From: Ignavibacteriota bacterium
Lineage (GTDB): Bacteria > Bacteroidota > Ignavibacteria > UBA10030 > SZUA-254
Assembly: GCA_025358305.1 (NCBI GenBank)
Contig: JANYJZ010000003.1
Span: 62,001-126,000, forward strand
Reading direction: 5' to 3'
Length of the DNA stretch: 64,000 nt
The notes beneath the pieces were generated by a model that was not told where the DNA came from, made no database searches, and worked only from the letters and a program-made list of their open reading frames with translations. The first letter of the stretch is position 1. The number at the start of each line of letters is the position of its first letter. Of this stretch, positions 25,752-34,877 are shown piece by piece. The position numbers were made by a program, and so were the translations under genes.

Positions 25752-26932
25752 TGCTTCCGTTCCTGGATCTGGCGGATGAGACGGTGGTATTCGTCTTCCG
25801 TGAGTTCGCCGAAGGCGTACTTCGTTTCGAGGGTTTCGCGGTCAAAATGCTGGCGCGCTTTGACGGCAACCTGTTTGTACACCTCCGCTGCGCGGATCCG
25901 CGCGAAACCCCGGAGCGTCTCCATCTCTTCCTGGAACATGCCGCCGAACCGCGAGATGTCGCCGGAAAGATCGAACGGCTTTTCGCCCTTCGAAAGACGC
26001 CGGAGGTTCGTCAATTCCGCGAACTCCTTGACGCTGATATTCGCCAGGAGTTCCAGGGCCGTCTCAAATTCCTTGGCTTTATAGTAGAAGTGATATGCCG
26101 ATTTGAACTCACTTTCCTTCAGGTACCAGTCGGCCATCTCCTTGTACTCGGGCGTCGTGATCGACGCGCGGTCGTAAATGAAGAACGACGTTGCAAAATC
26201 GCCCGCGTCGCGCTTCAGCGCGCCGAGGCTGTGCATGTCGTGCTCGACCCAGTAGTACCATTCTTCGAGATCGTTCCGGTCTTCCGTCCGGGCGAGTTCG
26301 AGGAAGTCCGCGGTGCGGTCCCACGCCTTGAAGAAGCAGTAGGTCAAAAGAGCGACGTCGATGTTGTGCGGGTTCGACCGGACGGCAAGGCGCAGGAGAT
26401 CCAGGAGCTTCTCCTTCTCGTTCCCGGGGAACGAGAAGAACAGCTTCACCGGTACGCGCGACATCCGGCGCATGGTATGCGTATGGTCCATGAACTGCAG
26501 CTGTCGCTGCGGGTTGGACTCTGGCAGTTCGAGCTCGAGCTGTTCGATCGCGGTGTAGAACCGGTCCTGGACGAGGGACTTTCGGACGCCGTTGTACCAT
26601 GGCGTGTCGGAGTCGCGGAAGGCGCTGTCGATGAACATGCGCCAGGAGCTCATCACGCTCTCGATGAAGGAGTTCTCCGGCAGGGGGATCGTCGTCTTGA
26701 AAATTTCCAGGAGGTTCTGATCGCGGGCGACGACGTCGTCCTCCCCGGCTGCTCCGCGCAATTGCTGCATGATGAAGAAATGGCGCAGCCACGGCCTCGT
26801 GAGCGTTTCGTTGATCGGGTGCTTCAGCTCCGACTTACCCTTTGTGGTCTCAATCAGATACTCCGGGTAGGTGCCGTGAACACCCAATTTCACGCGCTCT
26901 TTTTCCGATTGGAACAGGCGAATTTCGATCAA
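25748..26932 (-). CDS. helical-repeat protein with SHOCT-like tail, function unknown
   Basis: A 394-residue protein, unassigned. It is rich in helical pairs with aromatic residues (FLELARTEDRNDLEEWYYWV; SAYHFYYKAKEFETALELL), suggesting tetratricopeptide-like repeats at about 180-300. The last 30 residues (KYAFGELTEDEYHRLIRQIQ) resemble the short SHOCT oligomerisation motif. The start is TTG at 26932, preceded by AGGG. It has its own promoter (27025-27052) and is coupled to the zinc-ribbon gene by an ATGA overlap. No catalytic motif seen. Confidence 0.72.
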   Translation of the reverse strand: MIEIRLFQSEKERVKLGVHGTYPEYLIETTKGKSELKHPINETLTRPWLRHFFIMQQLRGAAGEDDVVARDQNLLEIFKTTIPLPENSFIESVMSSWRMFIDSAFRDSDTPWYNGVRKSLVQDRFYTAIEQLELELPESNPQRQLQFMDHTHTMRRMSRVPVKLFFSFPGNEKEKLLDLLRLAVRSNPHNIDVALLTYCFFKAWDRTADFLELARTEDRNDLEEWYYWVEHDMHSLGALKRDAGDFATSFFIYDRASITTPEYKEMADWYLKESEFKSAYHFYYKAKEFETALELLANISVKEFAELTNLRRLSKGEKPFDLSGDISRFGGMFQEEMETLRGFARIRAAEVYKQVAVKARQHFDRETLETKYAFGELTEDEYHRLIRQIQERKQ

Positions 26933-27024
26933 GTCAGAAACCCTGATGTTATGTTCTGTGTTTATGAACTAACTTTAACTCGTCCGCTAAGCCTCAATGA
27001 AAGATAGCGGTTACACTGGAGATG

Positions 27025-27052
27025 AATATACTAATTTTTTCAAAGAAGTCCA
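27025..27052 (-). promoter_or_regulatory. candidate promoter for the unknown gene pair
   Basis: Minus-strand TGGACT (27047-27052), 16 bases, TATATT (27025-27030), in the AT-rich gap after the DUF5700 gene. It would give a leader of about 85 bases before the TTG at 26932. The TGGAC- -35 box is shared with the promoters at 5293 and 12026. Confidence 0.5.
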
Positions 27053-27136
27053 CTATGCGGCAAAAGAGGTTCCCATTTTTCCCGATTTTCAAGCATCGCC
27101 CGGCTCCAGATAGGGCTGAAAATCAACGAAAAATGC

Positions 27137-28252
27137 CTATTTAAAGCCCAGGGCGTCGATAAGCCCTGGGGTGAGGCTGGGGAGATTTGAGTCTTGGCGG
27201 GAGAGGGTGTTGTACTTCCGGAGCATGTCGAGAGGTCCGAGAGCCACGGTTTCGATGAGCGCCGAGCGCCCCATCCGGCGGTCGATCTCCCGTGCCATGA
27301 ACATGCCGGTCATCGATCCGTAGCTGTCCCAGAAGCCGGAGAGGTTCGCCTGCCTGAGCAGGTCGGCGACGCGGCGAGGGGTCACCGAGGGAGAGAGGAG
27401 CTCCTCCGATTTTTGCGTGAACGACGTGAAGGACTCCTGCATTCGGGCCGACCAGTCCCGAGGAAGGGCGCCATGTCCCTGCTGCTCCAGCGAAAGGTAG
27501 TAGGCGATACCTTCGTTCTGCACCAGGTCAATGAGGATGTCGATCGGGCGGTTGTGCTTCTTATAGTATTCCTTCCATGCCGGCGACTGGTCCTTGTAGG
27601 CGCCGAACGCGGCATGAAAGACCTCGTGGGCGACGACGCCGAGGAGATTGACGAGCCGCTCGTTGACGGAGCTGCCGTAGTTCGCCGAGTGGGCGAGGTT
27701 CACGACGATTGTCAGTTCTCCTTCGCCTTCCCCGACGAACTCGGGGACGTCGCCGTGCCAGACGATCCGGCGCACGAAGGCGTCGACGTTCTCGTGCCCC
27801 AGCGCAACGACATAGACCGGGACGACGATGGAGACGTCGGCGTCGGTGGGAAAGATCTGTTCGACGGTCGAGACGACGCGGCTGCCGAAGTTGCGGCGCG
27901 TGAGTTCCATATACAATTGCCGGATGCCGTCGATGCCCTCGCGCGTCGGCTCCAGCCGAAAGACGTCGTCCCTGATGATCTGATGGTATTTCAGCGAGTC
28001 GAGGTAGCTCTGGAGGAGGAACGTGAGGGATGTTCGGTCCGCGATGAGGCTCGTCGTCGCAGCCGCGATGCGATTGCCGCGCAGCTCGGCGAGCGTCGAC
28101 GTGCTGATGGAGTTGCCGTCCATGAGCGAGATCGTCTGGTCGGCGGCGTCGTAGTCGATCGAAAGGCTGACGTTGAACCGGGGGTTCGTCTGGGCTCCCG
28201 CCCGGAGCAGGAGCGCGAGCAGGAGAAGCAGGAACGCGGGGAGCCGCCTCAT
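27137..28252 (-). CDS. DUF5700-type putative zinc metallopeptidase, exported
   Basis: A 371-residue protein with a signal peptide (1-20, ending RAGAQ) and an HEVFH motif, the HExxH zinc-peptidase site, within [11 protein letters not shown] near residue 212. A downstream [11 protein letters not shown] block may supply the third zinc ligand (Glu), as in gluzincin peptidases. The domain layout fits the DUF5700 family. Its ATG overlaps the hutU stop by four bases. Substrate unknown; its place between hut genes and other peptidases suggests peptide use. Confidence 0.75.
   Translation of the reverse strand: MRRLPAFLLLLLALLLRAGAQTNPRFNVSLSIDYDAADQTISLMDGNSISTSTLAELRGNRIAAATTSLIADRTSLTFLLQSYLDSLKYHQIIRDDVFRLEPTREGIDGIRQLYMELTRRNFGSRVVSTVEQIFPTDADVSIVVPVYVVALGHENVDAFVRRIVWHGDVPEFVGEGEGELTIVVNLAHSANYGSSVNERLVNLLGVVAHEVFHAAFGAYKDQSPAWKEYYKKHNRPIDILIDLVQNEGIAYYLSLEQQGHGALPRDWSARMQESFTSFTQKSEELLSPSVTPRRVADLLRQANLSGFWDSYGSMTGMFMAREIDRRMGRSALIETVALGPLDMLRKYNTLSRQDSNLPSLTPGLIDALGFK
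27148..27173 (-). terminator. hairpin at the end of the DUF5700 gene, possible terminator
   Basis: Minus-strand CCCAGGGC, 8 bases, GCCCTGGG, partly inside the last codons and followed by CTTTAAATAGGCATTTTT. The T run is delayed, so termination is plausible but not certain. A new promoter follows at 27025. Confidence 0.35.
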
Positions 28253-29913
28253 CGCATCATGGGGATCTGCACGCCGGAGCGCTTGGCGTTCTCGATCGCC
28301 CGGTCGTATCCCGCGTCGGCATGGCGCACGATCCCCATGCCGGGGTCGTACGTGAGGACGCGTTCGAGGCGCCTGGCCGCTTCTGGCGTTCCGTCAGCGA
28401 CGATCACCATGCCGGCATGGATCGACATCCCGATGCCGACCCCGCCCCCGTGGTGAACGCTCACCCAGCTTGCCCCGCCGATGGTGTTGAGCATGGCGTT
28501 GAGGATCGGCCAATCCGCGATCGCATCGCTGCCGTCGAGCATTTTTTCTGTTTCGCGGTTCGGCGATGCGACCGACCCGCAGTCGAGATGGTCGCGGCCG
28601 ATGACGATCGGAGCGCTCACCTCACCCCGTGCCACGAGATCGTTGAAGACCTTCCCCATCACCGCCCGCTCGCCGTAGCCGAGCCAGCAGATGCGCGCGG
28701 GAAGCCCCTGAAAGGCGACCTGCTTCTGCGCCCTTTCGATCCACCGGCAGAGCGGGGCGTTGTCCGGAAACGTCTCCATGACGGCGCGGTCGGTCCGGTA
28801 GATGTCCTCGGGGTCGCCTGAGAGGGCCACCCAGCGGAACGGACCCTTGCCGTCGCAGAAGAGGGGCCGGATGTACTCCGGGACGAACCCGGGGATGTCG
28901 AACGCATCGGCGACGCCGTTGGCGAGCGCCTCGCCGCGGATGTTGTTCCCGTAGTCGAACGTCACGGCGCCTTTGTTCCGGAAGCCGAGCATTGCTCGGA
29001 CGTGCTCGTTGATCGATTCCCGGGCAAGACGGATGTAGCGCGCGGGATCGGATACCCGCAGCGCCATCGCCTCCGCGTACGGGATGTGTGCCGGGACGTA
29101 GCCGTTGAGGGTGTCGTGGGCTGAGGTCTGGTCGGTGAGAACGTCGACGCGGATATTGCGCGCGAGGAGCTCCGGCAGCACCTCTGCGGCGTTCCCGAGG
29201 AGGGCGACGGATTTCGGTTCCTTGAGCTCCTTCGCGGTCATGAGCGTGAGGAGCGCCTCGTCGAGCGTCTCCGCCATCTCGTCGACATACCGCGTCCGGA
29301 GACGTTTCTCGATCCGCTCCCGGTCGGCCTCGATCGCGAGGCACGCTGCGCCGTTCATCGTCGCGGCCAAGGGCTGGGCGCCCCCCATGCCGCCGAGGCC
29401 GGCGGTGACGAGGAACTTTCCGGCGAGGCTCCCGCCAAAGTGCTTCTGCGCGAGAGACGCGAACGTTTCATAGGTTCCCTGGAGGATGCCCTGCGAGCCG
29501 ATGTAGATCCAGCTGCCGGCGGTCATCTGGCCGTACATGGTGAGACCAAGGGCCTCGAGTCTACGGAATTCATCCCAGGTTGCCCAATGGGGGACGAGCA
29601 TGGAGTTGGAGATGATCACCCGCGGCGCGTCGGTGTGGGTCCGGAAGACGCCGACGGGCTTCCCCGACTGGACGAGGAGCGTTTCGTCATCCGCGAGGCT
29701 GCGCAGGCTCTTCACAATGGCGTCAAAGCATTCCCAATTTCGGGCAGCCTTGCCCGTGCCGCCGTAGACGATGAGGTCTTCGGGCCGTTCTGCGACATCG
29801 GGGTCGAGGTTGTTCATGATCATCCGGAGGGCTGCTTCCTGGAGCCACCCCTTGCATGTGCGTTCCGTGCCGCGCGGGGCGCGGATCACTCTCGGTGCCG
29901 TCATCGCCGTCAC
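28249..29913 (-). CDS. hutU: urocanate hydratase
   Basis: Adds water to urocanate to give imidazolone propionate, using tightly bound NAD+ as an electrophile. The 554-residue protein has the NAD-binding [18 protein letters not shown] block and the catalytic region [17 protein letters not shown] with its Cys, then [17 protein letters not shown]. Length is standard. The GTG start overlaps the stop of the M14 peptidase gene (GTGA); an ATG nine bases further in is an alternative. Confidence 0.96.
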   Translation of the reverse strand: MTAMTAPRVIRAPRGTERTCKGWLQEAALRMIMNNLDPDVAERPEDLIVYGGTGKAARNWECFDAIVKSLRSLADDETLLVQSGKPVGVFRTHTDAPRVIISNSMLVPHWATWDEFRRLEALGLTMYGQMTAGSWIYIGSQGILQGTYETFASLAQKHFGGSLAGKFLVTAGLGGMGGAQPLAATMNGAACLAIEADRERIEKRLRTRYVDEMAETLDEALLTLMTAKELKEPKSVALLGNAAEVLPELLARNIRVDVLTDQTSAHDTLNGYVPAHIPYAEAMALRVSDPARYIRLARESINEHVRAMLGFRNKGAVTFDYGNNIRGEALANGVADAFDIPGFVPEYIRPLFCDGKGPFRWVALSGDPEDIYRTDRAVMETFPDNAPLCRWIERAQKQVAFQGLPARICWLGYGERAVMGKVFNDLVARGEVSAPIVIGRDHLDCGSVASPNRETEKMLDGSDAIADWPILNAMLNTIGGASWVSVHHGGGVGIGMSIHAGMVIVADGTPEAARRLERVLTYDPGMGIVRHADAGYDRAIENAKRSGVQIPMMR

Positions 29914-32561
29914 TCTTGGTCTGCGGACAAAGTCACGTTTCGGATGCTTGGCATGAGGAGCACGCTGTTGAGGAACACCTTGTTCAATCCGTCCCAGAAG
30001 AGGCGGAAGTTCGGGTCGTCGGCGAACAGGACGATGTTGCCGCTGCCGAGCTGCTCGTGGACGAGGTAAGGCGTATCTTCGATCTTCTTCTCGTTCTCGG
30101 CGGAGAGATAGCCGCTGAGGCGGGGAGACTTCGCGTAGATGCCGACGTTGTACCCGCGGTCACTCAGCTCGAATACGGTCGACGACGTCTTGAAGACCGC
30201 GATGGTGCCGTCGTACCCGAATCCGAGGGGATGGGACGCGTCGAGCTGGACACGGAGCATCGTGCCGGGGATCTCCTCCAGACGATGTTTATGCTCCTTC
30301 TCTTCGACCGTCATTCGCTTCTCGAGCTCCTCGTCGGAGAGCTTCTTCTCCTTCTTGTCCTTGTCGTCCTTCTTTTCGTTGTCGTCCTTTTTCTTGTCGT
30401 CGTCCTTCTTCTGCTTGATCTTCACGCCCGAGATCCTGCTGCGATCCGCCGTCGCGAACACTGCGCCGCCTTCGATGCCGATGAACGTCCCGCCTGAGGC
30501 GATCCACGTCTTGATCCGCTGGACCGCGCCGGAGTCGAGCGCGCTCCGGTAGCCGTTGCCGTCGGCGTTGTCGTCGGGGAAGATCATGGCGGTGTACCCG
30601 GAGAGGTCGGCATTGCGGAGCGTGGAGAGCTTCATCGGGATGAAGTCGATGCCGTACTCCTGGTCGAACATGGACCAGATCGCCCCGAAGGACTCCGTGC
30701 CGACGGGGGAGTTCGTCGCGACGATGATTCGTGGCTTCTTGATCCGGACGACGCGGTCCGAACCGAGATCGATGCCCCCGTCGGTGTAGCCGCTCTGTGC
30801 GGAGGTGAATGTCACATGGTACGTCTTCGCAAGCTTCTGGACCGTCTCGTACAGATCGCCTCTATTGCCGTTCACCGGTATGATGATCGAGCCTCTCTTG
30901 AACTTCTCCCCCTTGATGGTGATCTCCTTCATCGCGACCTGCGCCTTGCAGTCCTGCTGGAGGAGAGCGGCGAGCGCTTTGATCGCGTCATTCGAGTTCC
31001 AGGGGAGGATGTATGCTGTGGTGGCCTTCCCGCCAACGACGCTCCCTTCCGGCGGAACCGCAACCTGCGGCGACTTCAAGCTGGCCGCAACGTCCTTTCC
31101 CGTCCAGTACGATTCAACGCCGTACGCGACCGGAAGCGCCCAGGTGGAGATGTCATAGAAGAGGGTGTCGGTGAGGATGGGATCCTGTTCCATGAGCGTC
31201 ATGATGAGACGTTTCGCAGGTTGGTCGAGGGGGATGACGTACGTCCCCGCAGGAAAGATCTTGGAGACGGTCCCTTTCGTGAAGTAGGTGCTGAGGCCGT
31301 CCATGGTGAATGAACTCGTCGCCGATTGCACCTCTACCCCCTGCATCTGGAGCCGAGAGATCATCTTCGCGGAGCGCGCGGGGTCCGCGCCCGGCGGAAC
31401 GATGAACGCTCTGACAGGTCCTTTCGCGCCTTCGCTGATCGCGTCGCGGAAGAACTCGTAGAAATCACGAAGCCGCTTCTCCCGGTTCACCGCCGTCGTC
31501 TGGAGCGTCGCCATGGATGTCGCGCTGTGATGGAGGAGGCGGTCCTTGAGGGTCAGAATGGTCTCGTCGTTCCGCTTGATCCGCACGCCGACCTGGCCCG
31601 CCTGCTCGTACGTCATGCCGATCGCGCCGTTGAGCGATGGCCATGAATCCCCGTATCCGGGGTAGAAGAGATCGAACGACTCGCCGCTCCAGTAACTCCA
31701 GCCTTCCTTGTCGAATGCTGCGGCATTCGCCTTGCCATAGATATCACCCCACTCGACGGTGGAGGCGGGGAAGTTCTTGTTGATCGGCTTGAACGCCGGG
31801 AAAAAGAAGTACGAGCTGTTATACCCCATTTCGTGAAAATCGACATGCACTTGCGGCTTCCAGGAGCGGTAGGCGGCGATCCTCGAGCGGCTCTCCTGCT
31901 GCGTCAGCCAGGACCAGTCGCGGTTGAGGTCGAAAAAATAGTGGTTCGTCCTGCCGGACGGGGAGTCTTCGCTATTCTCGACGGCGTTCTTGTCTTCGAT
32001 CGGCTTGATCCCTCTGCGGGTCGCCTCATAATTGACGTATCGTTCGTGCCCGTCGGGGTTCAGGAGCGGGTCGACAACGACGACGAGTTTTGTGAGGAGC
32101 GCGGTCATCTCGTCGTCGTTGCGGGAGGCGAGACCGTACATGACGTTGAGCCCCGCTTCGGAGGCAGAAGCTTCGTTGCCGTGTACACCGTAGGAGAGCC
32201 AGGCGATCGCCGGGCTCGACTTGATGATCGATTCCGCCTCTGCAGGAGTCGTCGACCGCGGGTCGGCGAGTTTCGCGATCCCCGCCTTGATCGATGCGAG
32301 CTGCTTCAGATTCTCAGGCGAGCTGAAGATCACCAGATAGAGCGTCCGTCCTTCGTACGACGCTCCGTAGGGGATGACCTGTACCCGGTCGGGCGCGGCC
32401 GCCTCGAGCGCGTGGATGTAGCGTTCGATCATGCCGTGAGAGGTGAACCGGTCCCCAAGTTCGTAGCCGAGGACCGACGGCGGGGTCGGAACCGCCGCAT
32501 TGTACTTTGGCTGCGCGGAGAGGGAAACGGCGAGGAGGAGCGATAGGATCGCGATCTTCAT
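29910..32561 (-). CDS. exported M14-family zinc carboxypeptidase with charged linker
   Basis: An 883-residue secreted peptidase. Signal peptide 1-17; M14 domain at about 40-350 with zinc site H127-x-x-E130 (YGVHGNEAS), the later His in VDFHEMG and a MTYEQAG Glu at the catalytic-base position; then beta-rich parts; a glutaminase-like Rossmann segment at about 640-710 ([18 protein letters not shown]); an unusual Lys/Asp/Glu stretch at about 718-750; and a beta-rich tail. The set matches the large FCB M14 proteins. It is the first gene of the hutU transcript; AAGGAC precedes its ATG by 6 bases. Confidence 0.88.
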   Translation of the reverse strand: MKIAILSLLLAVSLSAQPKYNAAVPTPPSVLGYELGDRFTSHGMIERYIHALEAAAPDRVQVIPYGASYEGRTLYLVIFSSPENLKQLASIKAGIAKLADPRSTTPAEAESIIKSSPAIAWLSYGVHGNEASASEAGLNVMYGLASRNDDEMTALLTKLVVVVDPLLNPDGHERYVNYEATRRGIKPIEDKNAVENSEDSPSGRTNHYFFDLNRDWSWLTQQESRSRIAAYRSWKPQVHVDFHEMGYNSSYFFFPAFKPINKNFPASTVEWGDIYGKANAAAFDKEGWSYWSGESFDLFYPGYGDSWPSLNGAIGMTYEQAGQVGVRIKRNDETILTLKDRLLHHSATSMATLQTTAVNREKRLRDFYEFFRDAISEGAKGPVRAFIVPPGADPARSAKMISRLQMQGVEVQSATSSFTMDGLSTYFTKGTVSKIFPAGTYVIPLDQPAKRLIMTLMEQDPILTDTLFYDISTWALPVAYGVESYWTGKDVAASLKSPQVAVPPEGSVVGGKATTAYILPWNSNDAIKALAALLQQDCKAQVAMKEITIKGEKFKRGSIIIPVNGNRGDLYETVQKLAKTYHVTFTSAQSGYTDGGIDLGSDRVVRIKKPRIIVATNSPVGTESFGAIWSMFDQEYGIDFIPMKLSTLRNADLSGYTAMIFPDDNADGNGYRSALDSGAVQRIKTWIASGGTFIGIEGGAVFATADRSRISGVKIKQKKDDDKKKDDNEKKDDKDKKEKKLSDEELEKRMTVEEKEHKHRLEEIPGTMLRVQLDASHPLGFGYDGTIAVFKTSSTVFELSDRGYNVGIYAKSPRLSGYLSAENEKKIEDTPYLVHEQLGSGNIVLFADDPNFRLFWDGLNKVFLNSVLLMPSIRNVTLSADQE

Positions 32562-32570
32562 GAACTGTCC

Positions 32571-33056
32571 TTAGGATTGTTTGTAACCGATGGCGCGGAG
32601 GAATGATTTTCTCGCGGCGATGTCGGTGTCCGCTTCGACGCCCTTCGGCGGATTGCCGTCGATGACGCCGAGAATGCCCCGGCCTTGGTCCGACTCGGCG
32701 ACGATCACCTGGACCGGATTCGCCGTCGCGCAGTAGATCGTGCAGACCTCCGCGAGGTTCTTCACCTGGTTGAGGATGTTGATCGGGAAGCCCCCCTCCA
32801 TGAAAAGAATGAAGGAGTGACCACAACCGATCTTCTTGGCGTTCTTCGTTGCAAGATCGATGAGGGACTGCTTGTTGCCCGCATGGCGGACGAGCGAAGG
32901 GCCGGATGCCTCGCAGAAGGCGAGCCCGAATTCGATCTTCGCGTTCGCGGTGACCACCGCCTCGTAGAGGTCCTCGACCGTCTTGATAAAGTGGCTCTGG
33001 CCGAGGATGAAGTTCATATCGGCGGGCTTTTCGACGGTAATGACTTTGAGTTCCAT
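32571..33056 (-). CDS. adenosine-specific kinase family protein (DUF355)
   Basis: A 161-residue protein with the family blocks MNFILGQSHFIKTVEDLYEA, CGHSFILFMEGGFPINILN, VKNLAEVCTIYCATANPVQV and RGILGVIDG. Archaeal members bind and phosphorylate adenosine, from which the name comes; the bacterial role is not well shown. I start at ATG 33056, which gives the family N-terminus; a GTG 36 bases upstream is possible. It lies 9 bases before the M14 gene and may lead that operon. Confidence 0.85.
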   Translation of the reverse strand: MELKVITVEKPADMNFILGQSHFIKTVEDLYEAVVTANAKIEFGLAFCEASGPSLVRHAGNKQSLIDLATKNAKKIGCGHSFILFMEGGFPINILNQVKNLAEVCTIYCATANPVQVIVAESDQGRGILGVIDGNPPKGVEADTDIAARKSFLRAIGYKQS

Positions 33057-33212
33057 GGCGCGCTCAAGAAGTTCGTAATTCGTAAGGAACACAGTACTGA
33101 TACAGGTGCAATGCTGTAGGGAAGATAATAAAAAAAATCAACTCTTGGCGCTTCGAAGTGACGGAGTGCGGCGGCGGACAATGGACGGAAGGGCCCCGTG
33201 CAACAGAAAGAC

Positions 33213-33512
33213 TCAGAAGAGATTGAGATAGTCTCGAGCGTCATGGAGTATCCGGTGGATGAAGATTGACTGAACCTCTATGGCGAAAAAGATGAGGTTG
33301 TTCGCGACAACGCGGTATCGGTCTTCGAGTTGTGCGAGACCCTCTTCCTTCGGCGCACGGCCGAGATCCGAATGACGGGAGAGAAGTTCAAGGTTCTTTT
33401 CGATCTTTGCAGCAAGCGCTTCGGCTGCAGAGGGGCGGTCGGCAGCAATATACTGTGTGATCTCCGAGAAGTCGTCCTCTGCGATCCTCTGAAAGCGGTC
33501 GGTAAAGTTAGA
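33213..33512 (-). CDS. ParE/RelE-type toxin frame without a normal start codon
   Basis: On the minus strand, overlapping the antitoxin stop, there is an intact 99-codon frame: RIAEDDFSEITQYIAADRPS, AAEALAAKIEKNLELLS, DLGRAPKEE, YRVVANNLIFFAIEV, IFIHRILHDARDYLNLF. This is the pattern of ParE/RelE toxins (EDDFxxI-xYI near the start, a central R-x3 strand, the RILHxARD end). The frame is open back only to 33542, and that part has no ATG, GTG or TTG. Either the toxin starts at a rare codon or by frameshift from the antitoxin, or its start was lost. The body shows no decay. Fifth-strand catalytic residues of RelE are not expected in ParE. Confidence 0.7.
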   Translation of the reverse strand, partial: SNFTDRFQRIAEDDFSEITQYIAADRPSAAEALAAKIEKNLELLSRHSDLGRAPKEEGLAQLEDRYRVVANNLIFFAIEVQSIFIHRILHDARDYLNLF

Positions 33513-33780
33513 TCGACTTGTGGATCTGCGTGCGGACGTCCTTCATGACGGCGGACAATGTGCGACCCTTGTCCCCATGTGCACGCTGAAACTGTGCAAC
33601 GGCGAGTTTGCTGAACAGGTCAAGTTTCAGTTGAAGTTTGCTGGAGTGTGCCATGGACACCACAACCATGTTTCCTTCGCCATTCTTCGTGATGAAGATG
33701 GGCTCACCCGATTTGTGGGCGAGATCCGATATTTTGTTCGCCTTATTTCTCAGGTCGGAGATCGGTCGTATCACCGGCAT
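33508..33780 (-). CDS. Phd/YefM-family antitoxin
   Basis: A 90-residue protein with the Phd/YefM N-terminal fold (PVIRPISDLRNKANKISDLA, GEPIFITKNGEGNMVVVSM) that binds operator DNA, and a C-terminal helix that would clamp the toxin. ATG at 33780 follows GAGAGG by about 5 bases; the frame reaches an ATG at 33801. Its stop overlaps the toxin frame. Autorepression at its own promoter is usual for the family. Confidence 0.88.
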   Translation of the reverse strand: MPVIRPISDLRNKANKISDLAHKSGEPIFITKNGEGNMVVVSMAHSSKLQLKLDLFSKLAVAQFQRAHGDKGRTLSAVMKDVRTQIHKSI

Positions 33781-33807
33781 AGGGTCCTCTCTCATGTTCA
33801 CATCAAT

Positions 33808-33837
33808 AGAATATCATTTACAGGACAAAATCATCCA
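33808..33837 (-). promoter_or_regulatory. weak candidate promoter for the toxin-antitoxin locus
   Basis: Minus-strand TGGATG (33832-33837), 18 bases, TATTCT (33808-33813). A transcription start near 33801 fits the antitoxin start at 33780. A 7-bp inverted repeat (CCGGATG...CATCCGG, 33845-33870) lies just upstream. Confidence 0.35.
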
Positions 33838-33844
33838 TGCCGTA

Positions 33845-34200
33845 CCGGATGTGAGACACCTGCCATCCGGAATGTAACCCTGCGCACTGTTTCTGTATGC
33901 AACGGACGACGGGTGGATCTCTTCGTTCCACCACGTACGACGCCGATATGCCGGATGCTCGATCGTGAACCGTTCGTTCCATAACGTACGGCCTGGGGTA
34001 CGTCTTCTCTGCATTAGCTCAGAAAGAGCATTTCTGAGGAAAAGTAGCAACGTTTTTGTTGCTGGATTCAGCTGATTTCAAGTGTGAGACCTGAATTCAG
34101 CGCTTTCCACAGGGGTGTGAACACACTTGTATCAATGGCCGTAGATGAAACAAAAACAACCGATTACGGTCAAATTTCGACGATAAATTTGAAAAAATCT
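33845..34200. other. non-coding region upstream of the antitoxin, with two short repeats
   Basis: About 350 bases with no credible gene. It contains the inverted repeat at 33845-33870, two direct repeats at 33922-33941 and 33973-33992 (17 of 20 bases identical), and a small hairpin AGCAAC-GTTTTT-GTTGCT at 34046-34063 without a following T run. A minus-strand frame here has no ribosome site. Confidence 0.5.
33922..33992. repeat. pair of 20-base direct repeats
   Basis: TTCGTTCCACCACGTACGAC at 33922-33941 and TTCGTTCCATAACGTACGGC at 33973-33992, starting 51 bases apart. Each contains a CGTACG palindrome. They could be operator sites for the nearby antitoxin or a leftover duplication; no third copy was seen. 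Confidence 0.55.
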
Positions 34201-34202
34201 TC

Positions 34203-34231
34203 TTGACGCGCGTACATAAATTTAGTATCTT
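34203..34231 (+). promoter_or_regulatory. promoter for the first cold-shock gene
   Basis: TTGACG at 34203-34208, 17 bases, TATCTT at 34226-34231. Transcription near 34238 leaves a leader of about 350 bases before the ATG at 34586, as is common for cold-shock genes. Confidence 0.65.
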
Positions 34232-34237
34232 GGTAGT

Positions 34238-34585
34238 GCCAAACAACAGTACACCGTTTTTGTCCCCTAAGGAGACTAAACAGGCTCCTGAAAGGGGTGG
34301 CGATGCCACGCTTTTACGTTGTAGCTGCAGATGTAATCCCCGTGTCTTGTTCAACCTCCATTGAACGTCCCACGAGGTCTGTCATCGCAAGCAAAGGCAT
34401 TCCCGGAAGATGATACTAGCGAGAGAGAAGTTCGTGCTGATGCGAACATCCCGGGCAATGACGATGCGTAAAAAGCCAAAAAGATCTGGCCTAAGCGGGA
34501 GATGGTTGCACGGAAAACCGTCAACTTCCGCCACAGCGAGCCTCGGGTACATTTTCTATCCACATTTACAGAAAGGATGCATTCC
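34238..34585 (+). promoter_or_regulatory. long structured 5' leader of the cold-shock gene
   Basis: The leader opens with two tandem hairpins: a nested one (CCCCT at 34264-34268 with AGGGG at 34293-34297, and AGGAG at 34270-34274 with CTCCT at 34285-34289), then GTGGC-GAT-GCCAC at 34297-34309. Note that the inner AGGAG could also act as a ribosome-site mimic. Long leaders act as RNA thermometers in cspA-type genes; I could not match this one to a named riboswitch class. No convincing upstream gene. Confidence 0.5.
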
Positions 34586-34786
34586 ATGGAACAGGGAACT
34601 GTGAAATGGTTCAACGGAGCCAAGGGTTATGGCTTCATCTCACGTCAGAACGGCGAAGATGTATTCGTCCACTTCAAGGCCATTGCTGGCGAAGGCTACA
34701 AGACCTTGAATGAAGGCGACAAAGTCCAGTTCGACGTTGAGAAGGGACCCAAGGGGTTACAGGCAGCAAACGTCCAGAAGATCTAA
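34586..34786 (+). CDS. cold-shock domain protein
   Basis: A 66-residue OB-fold RNA chaperone. The RNA-binding motifs are present: RNP1 KGYGFIS and RNP2 VFVHF, with [13 protein letters not shown] at the start and [10 protein letters not shown] near the end. ATG at 34586, 8 bases after AAAGGA; an upstream in-frame ATG at 34577 lies too near it. Standard CspA length. Followed by a strong terminator at 34804. Confidence 0.95.
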   Translation: MEQGTVKWFNGAKGYGFISRQNGEDVFVHFKAIAGEGYKTLNEGDKVQFDVEKGPKGLQAANVQKI

Positions 34787-34803
34787 GACTTTCTGAGACA
34801 TTC

Positions 34804-34840
34804 AAACCCCAGTCGGTCAGTACGACTGACTGGGGTTTTC
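34804..34840 (+). terminator. Rho-independent terminator between the cold-shock genes
   Basis: AACCCCAGTC at the left pairs with GACTGGGGTT at the right, with an inner TCAGTACGA loop, followed by TTTTC. It begins 18 bases after the first cold-shock stop codon. Confidence 0.85.
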
Positions 34841-34877
34841 TATAGTAGGAGTATCTATCTTAAAGGAGATGGGGCAT

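Noticed and set aside
34014-34040. TTAGCTCAG...GAGC, resembling a tRNA D-arm, upstream of the cold-shock gene
   Set aside because: The loop lacks the conserved GG, no anticodon or T-arm follows, and the acceptor strands do not pair.
34260-34360. A known riboswitch class in the cold-shock leader
   Set aside because: I compared the hairpins with fluoride, ZTP, cyclic-di-GMP and cobalamin types from memory and none fits; called only a structured leader.
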